From: an uncultured Eubacteriales bacterium
GTDB taxonomy: Bacteria > Bacillota > Clostridia > TANB77 > CAG-508
NCBI GenBank assembly: GCA_902488785.1
Contig: CABTXJ010000038.1
Location: forward strand, 1-6,782
Length of the DNA stretch: 6,782 nt
Direction of reading: 5' to 3'
Within the stretch, counting starts at the first letter, position 1. Each line of letters begins with the position of its first letter. Below the pieces are notes generated by a model. That model was given only the letters and a program-made list of their open reading frames with translations. It made no database searches and was not told the origin of the DNA. Positions 5,826 through 6,782 of the stretch are shown one piece after another. The translations under genes and the position numbers were made by a program.

Positions 5826-6782
5826 ATGGAAGAGTATATACCAAGAATTACAGATAAATTATTAAAAGAAAGATTAAATTCAAAAGGTGCGGTATTAATA
5901 CAAGGACCTAAATGGTGTGGAAAAACTACAACCGCAAAACAAATAGCAAAAAGTGTTATTTCTATGGATAGACCAGATATGATTAAGCAATATATACAAA
6001 TGTCTGAGCTTTCACCTGCTACATTATTGGAAGGAGAAACACCTAGACTTATTGATGAATGGCAAATAGCACCAAATATATGGAATGCAGTAAGATATGA
6101 GGTAGACAATAGGGATAAATTTGGACAATTCATATTAACAGGTTCTGCTGTGCCAGAAGAATTTAATGAGTTTATGCATACAGGAACAGGAAGAATTACT
6201 AGACTATTAATGAGACCAATGAGCCTATATGAATCAAAGGATTCAAAAGGAGATATTTCACTTTCAGAATTATTTAAAGGAAAAGATATTTCTGCTCCAA
6301 ACAAAACAACACTTGAAGAAATTGCATTTCTAATATGTAGAGGTGGTTGGCCAAAAGCAATTGGACTAGAAGAAAAAGTTTCACTTTTTCAAGCAATTGA
6401 TTACTACGACTCTGTTGTATCTTCAGATATAAGTAGGGTGGATTCAATAAAAAGAGATAAAGAAAAAGCTAAAAGGTTATTAACATCATATGCAAGACAT
6501 GTAGGAACTCAAAGCTCGCTTGAAACAATTAGACAAGATATAATAAGTAATCAAGAAGATACATTTGATCAATCAACATTGTTTTCATACTTGGATGCAT
6601 TAAGAAAAATATTTGTAATCGAGGATACGAAAGCTTGGAATCCAAATTTAAGATCTAAAACTTCAATAAGGACAACTGATACAAGATACTTTTGTGATCC
6701 TTCAATTGCAGCTGCTGCTCTTGGAATAGGACCTAAAGACTTATTAGGGGACTTAAATACTATGGGATTTTTATTTGAAAAC
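5826..6782 (+). CDS. AAA+ ATPase with DUF4143 domain (COG1373-like), 3' end cut by window
   Basis: 319 residues are visible with no stop; the family is usually about 400-420 long, so roughly the last quarter is missing. ATPase motifs are a Walker A GPKWCGKT (27-34, K33 and T34), a Walker B LIDEWQ (75-80, D77 and E78) and a sensor-1-like LTGSA (104-108). The family block GRITRLLMRPMSLYES (122-137) follows. CRGGWPKAIG (171-180) and YYDSVVSSDISRVDSIKRDKEKAK begin the DUF4143 region, whose fold resembles a nucleic-acid-binding or winged-helix type. GGAGG (5816-5820) lies 5 bases before the ATG and fixes the start. The family is widespread, often multicopy, and its cellular role is not settled; a nucleic-acid-linked function is inference. 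It has its own promoter and upstream repeats and is cut off from the left neighbours by a terminator, which suits an accessory gene. Confidence 0.9.
   Translation, partial: MEEYIPRITDKLLKERLNSKGAVLIQGPKWCGKTTTAKQIAKSVISMDRPDMIKQYIQMSELSPATLLEGETPRLIDEWQIAPNIWNAVRYEVDNRDKFGQFILTGSAVPEEFNEFMHTGTGRITRLLMRPMSLYESKDSKGDISLSELFKGKDISAPNKTTLEEIAFLICRGGWPKAIGLEEKVSLFQAIDYYDSVVSSDISRVDSIKRDKEKAKRLLTSYARHVGTQSSLETIRQDIISNQEDTFDQSTLFSYLDALRKIFVIEDTKAWNPNLRSKTSIRTTDTRYFCDPSIAAAALGIGPKDLLGDLNTMGFLFEN

Noticed and set aside
5801..5857. Short ORF (18 codons) starting at ATG 5801, overlapping the ATPase start
   Set aside because: No ribosome site before it; the GGAGG at 5816-5820 serves the ATPase ATG at 5826.
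5666..6304. Minus-strand 212-codon open frame
   Set aside because: It lies antisense to the ATPase with its clear Walker motifs, and its translation is Ser/Phe/Ile-rich as expected of a shadow frame.

Overview
The window comes from a very A+T-rich, low-GC Gram-positive bacterium, most likely a Bacillota member of the clostridial or gut-commensal type. The evidence is the base composition, strong AGGAG/GGAGG ribosome sites, an MltG with a long cytoplasmic head, a Spx/ArsC-type protein with CXXC, and a surface protein with an LPxTG-like sorting signal. TGG codes for tryptophan and no in-frame TGA is read through, so the code looks standard. Species cannot be named from this sequence alone. All convincing genes are on the + strand.

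Layout. (1) 3-1352: endolytic transglycosylase MltG. Its reading frame is open to the left edge, so the true start is probably outside the window. (2) 1452-1823: Spx/ArsC-family thioredoxin-fold protein. (3) 1852-3105: a stand-alone protein with the fold of the 2-oxoacid dehydrogenase E2 / chloramphenicol acetyltransferase catalytic domain. It has no lipoyl domain, the catalytic histidine is replaced by glutamate, and a long charged tail follows. Genes 2 and 3 are 28 bases apart and probably one operon, perhaps continuing from mltG. (4) 3106-3288: an intergenic region with an AT-only hairpin and a promoter-like TATAAT. (5) 3289-5577: a secreted 762-residue coiled-coil protein ending in an LPYAG sorting-type signal, with a recent 126-bp internal duplication. 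(6) 5578-5825: an AT-only hairpin, a clear intrinsic terminator, then a tandem array of 23-bp imperfect repeats running into the promoter of the next gene. (7) 5826-6782: an AAA+ ATPase of the DUF4143 type, cut by the right edge.

How they relate. MltG (glycan-strand termination) and the wall-anchored coiled-coil protein both act at the cell envelope. The Spx-like and E2-like proteins are cytoplasmic with uncertain roles. The ATPase is separated from the rest by the terminator and has its own promoter, so it looks like an independent accessory unit. The most unusual structure is the 23-bp repeat array at 5675-5789. It keeps an exact 23-bp period over five units, and the last one supplies the -35 region of the ATPase promoter, which suggests a multi-site operator.
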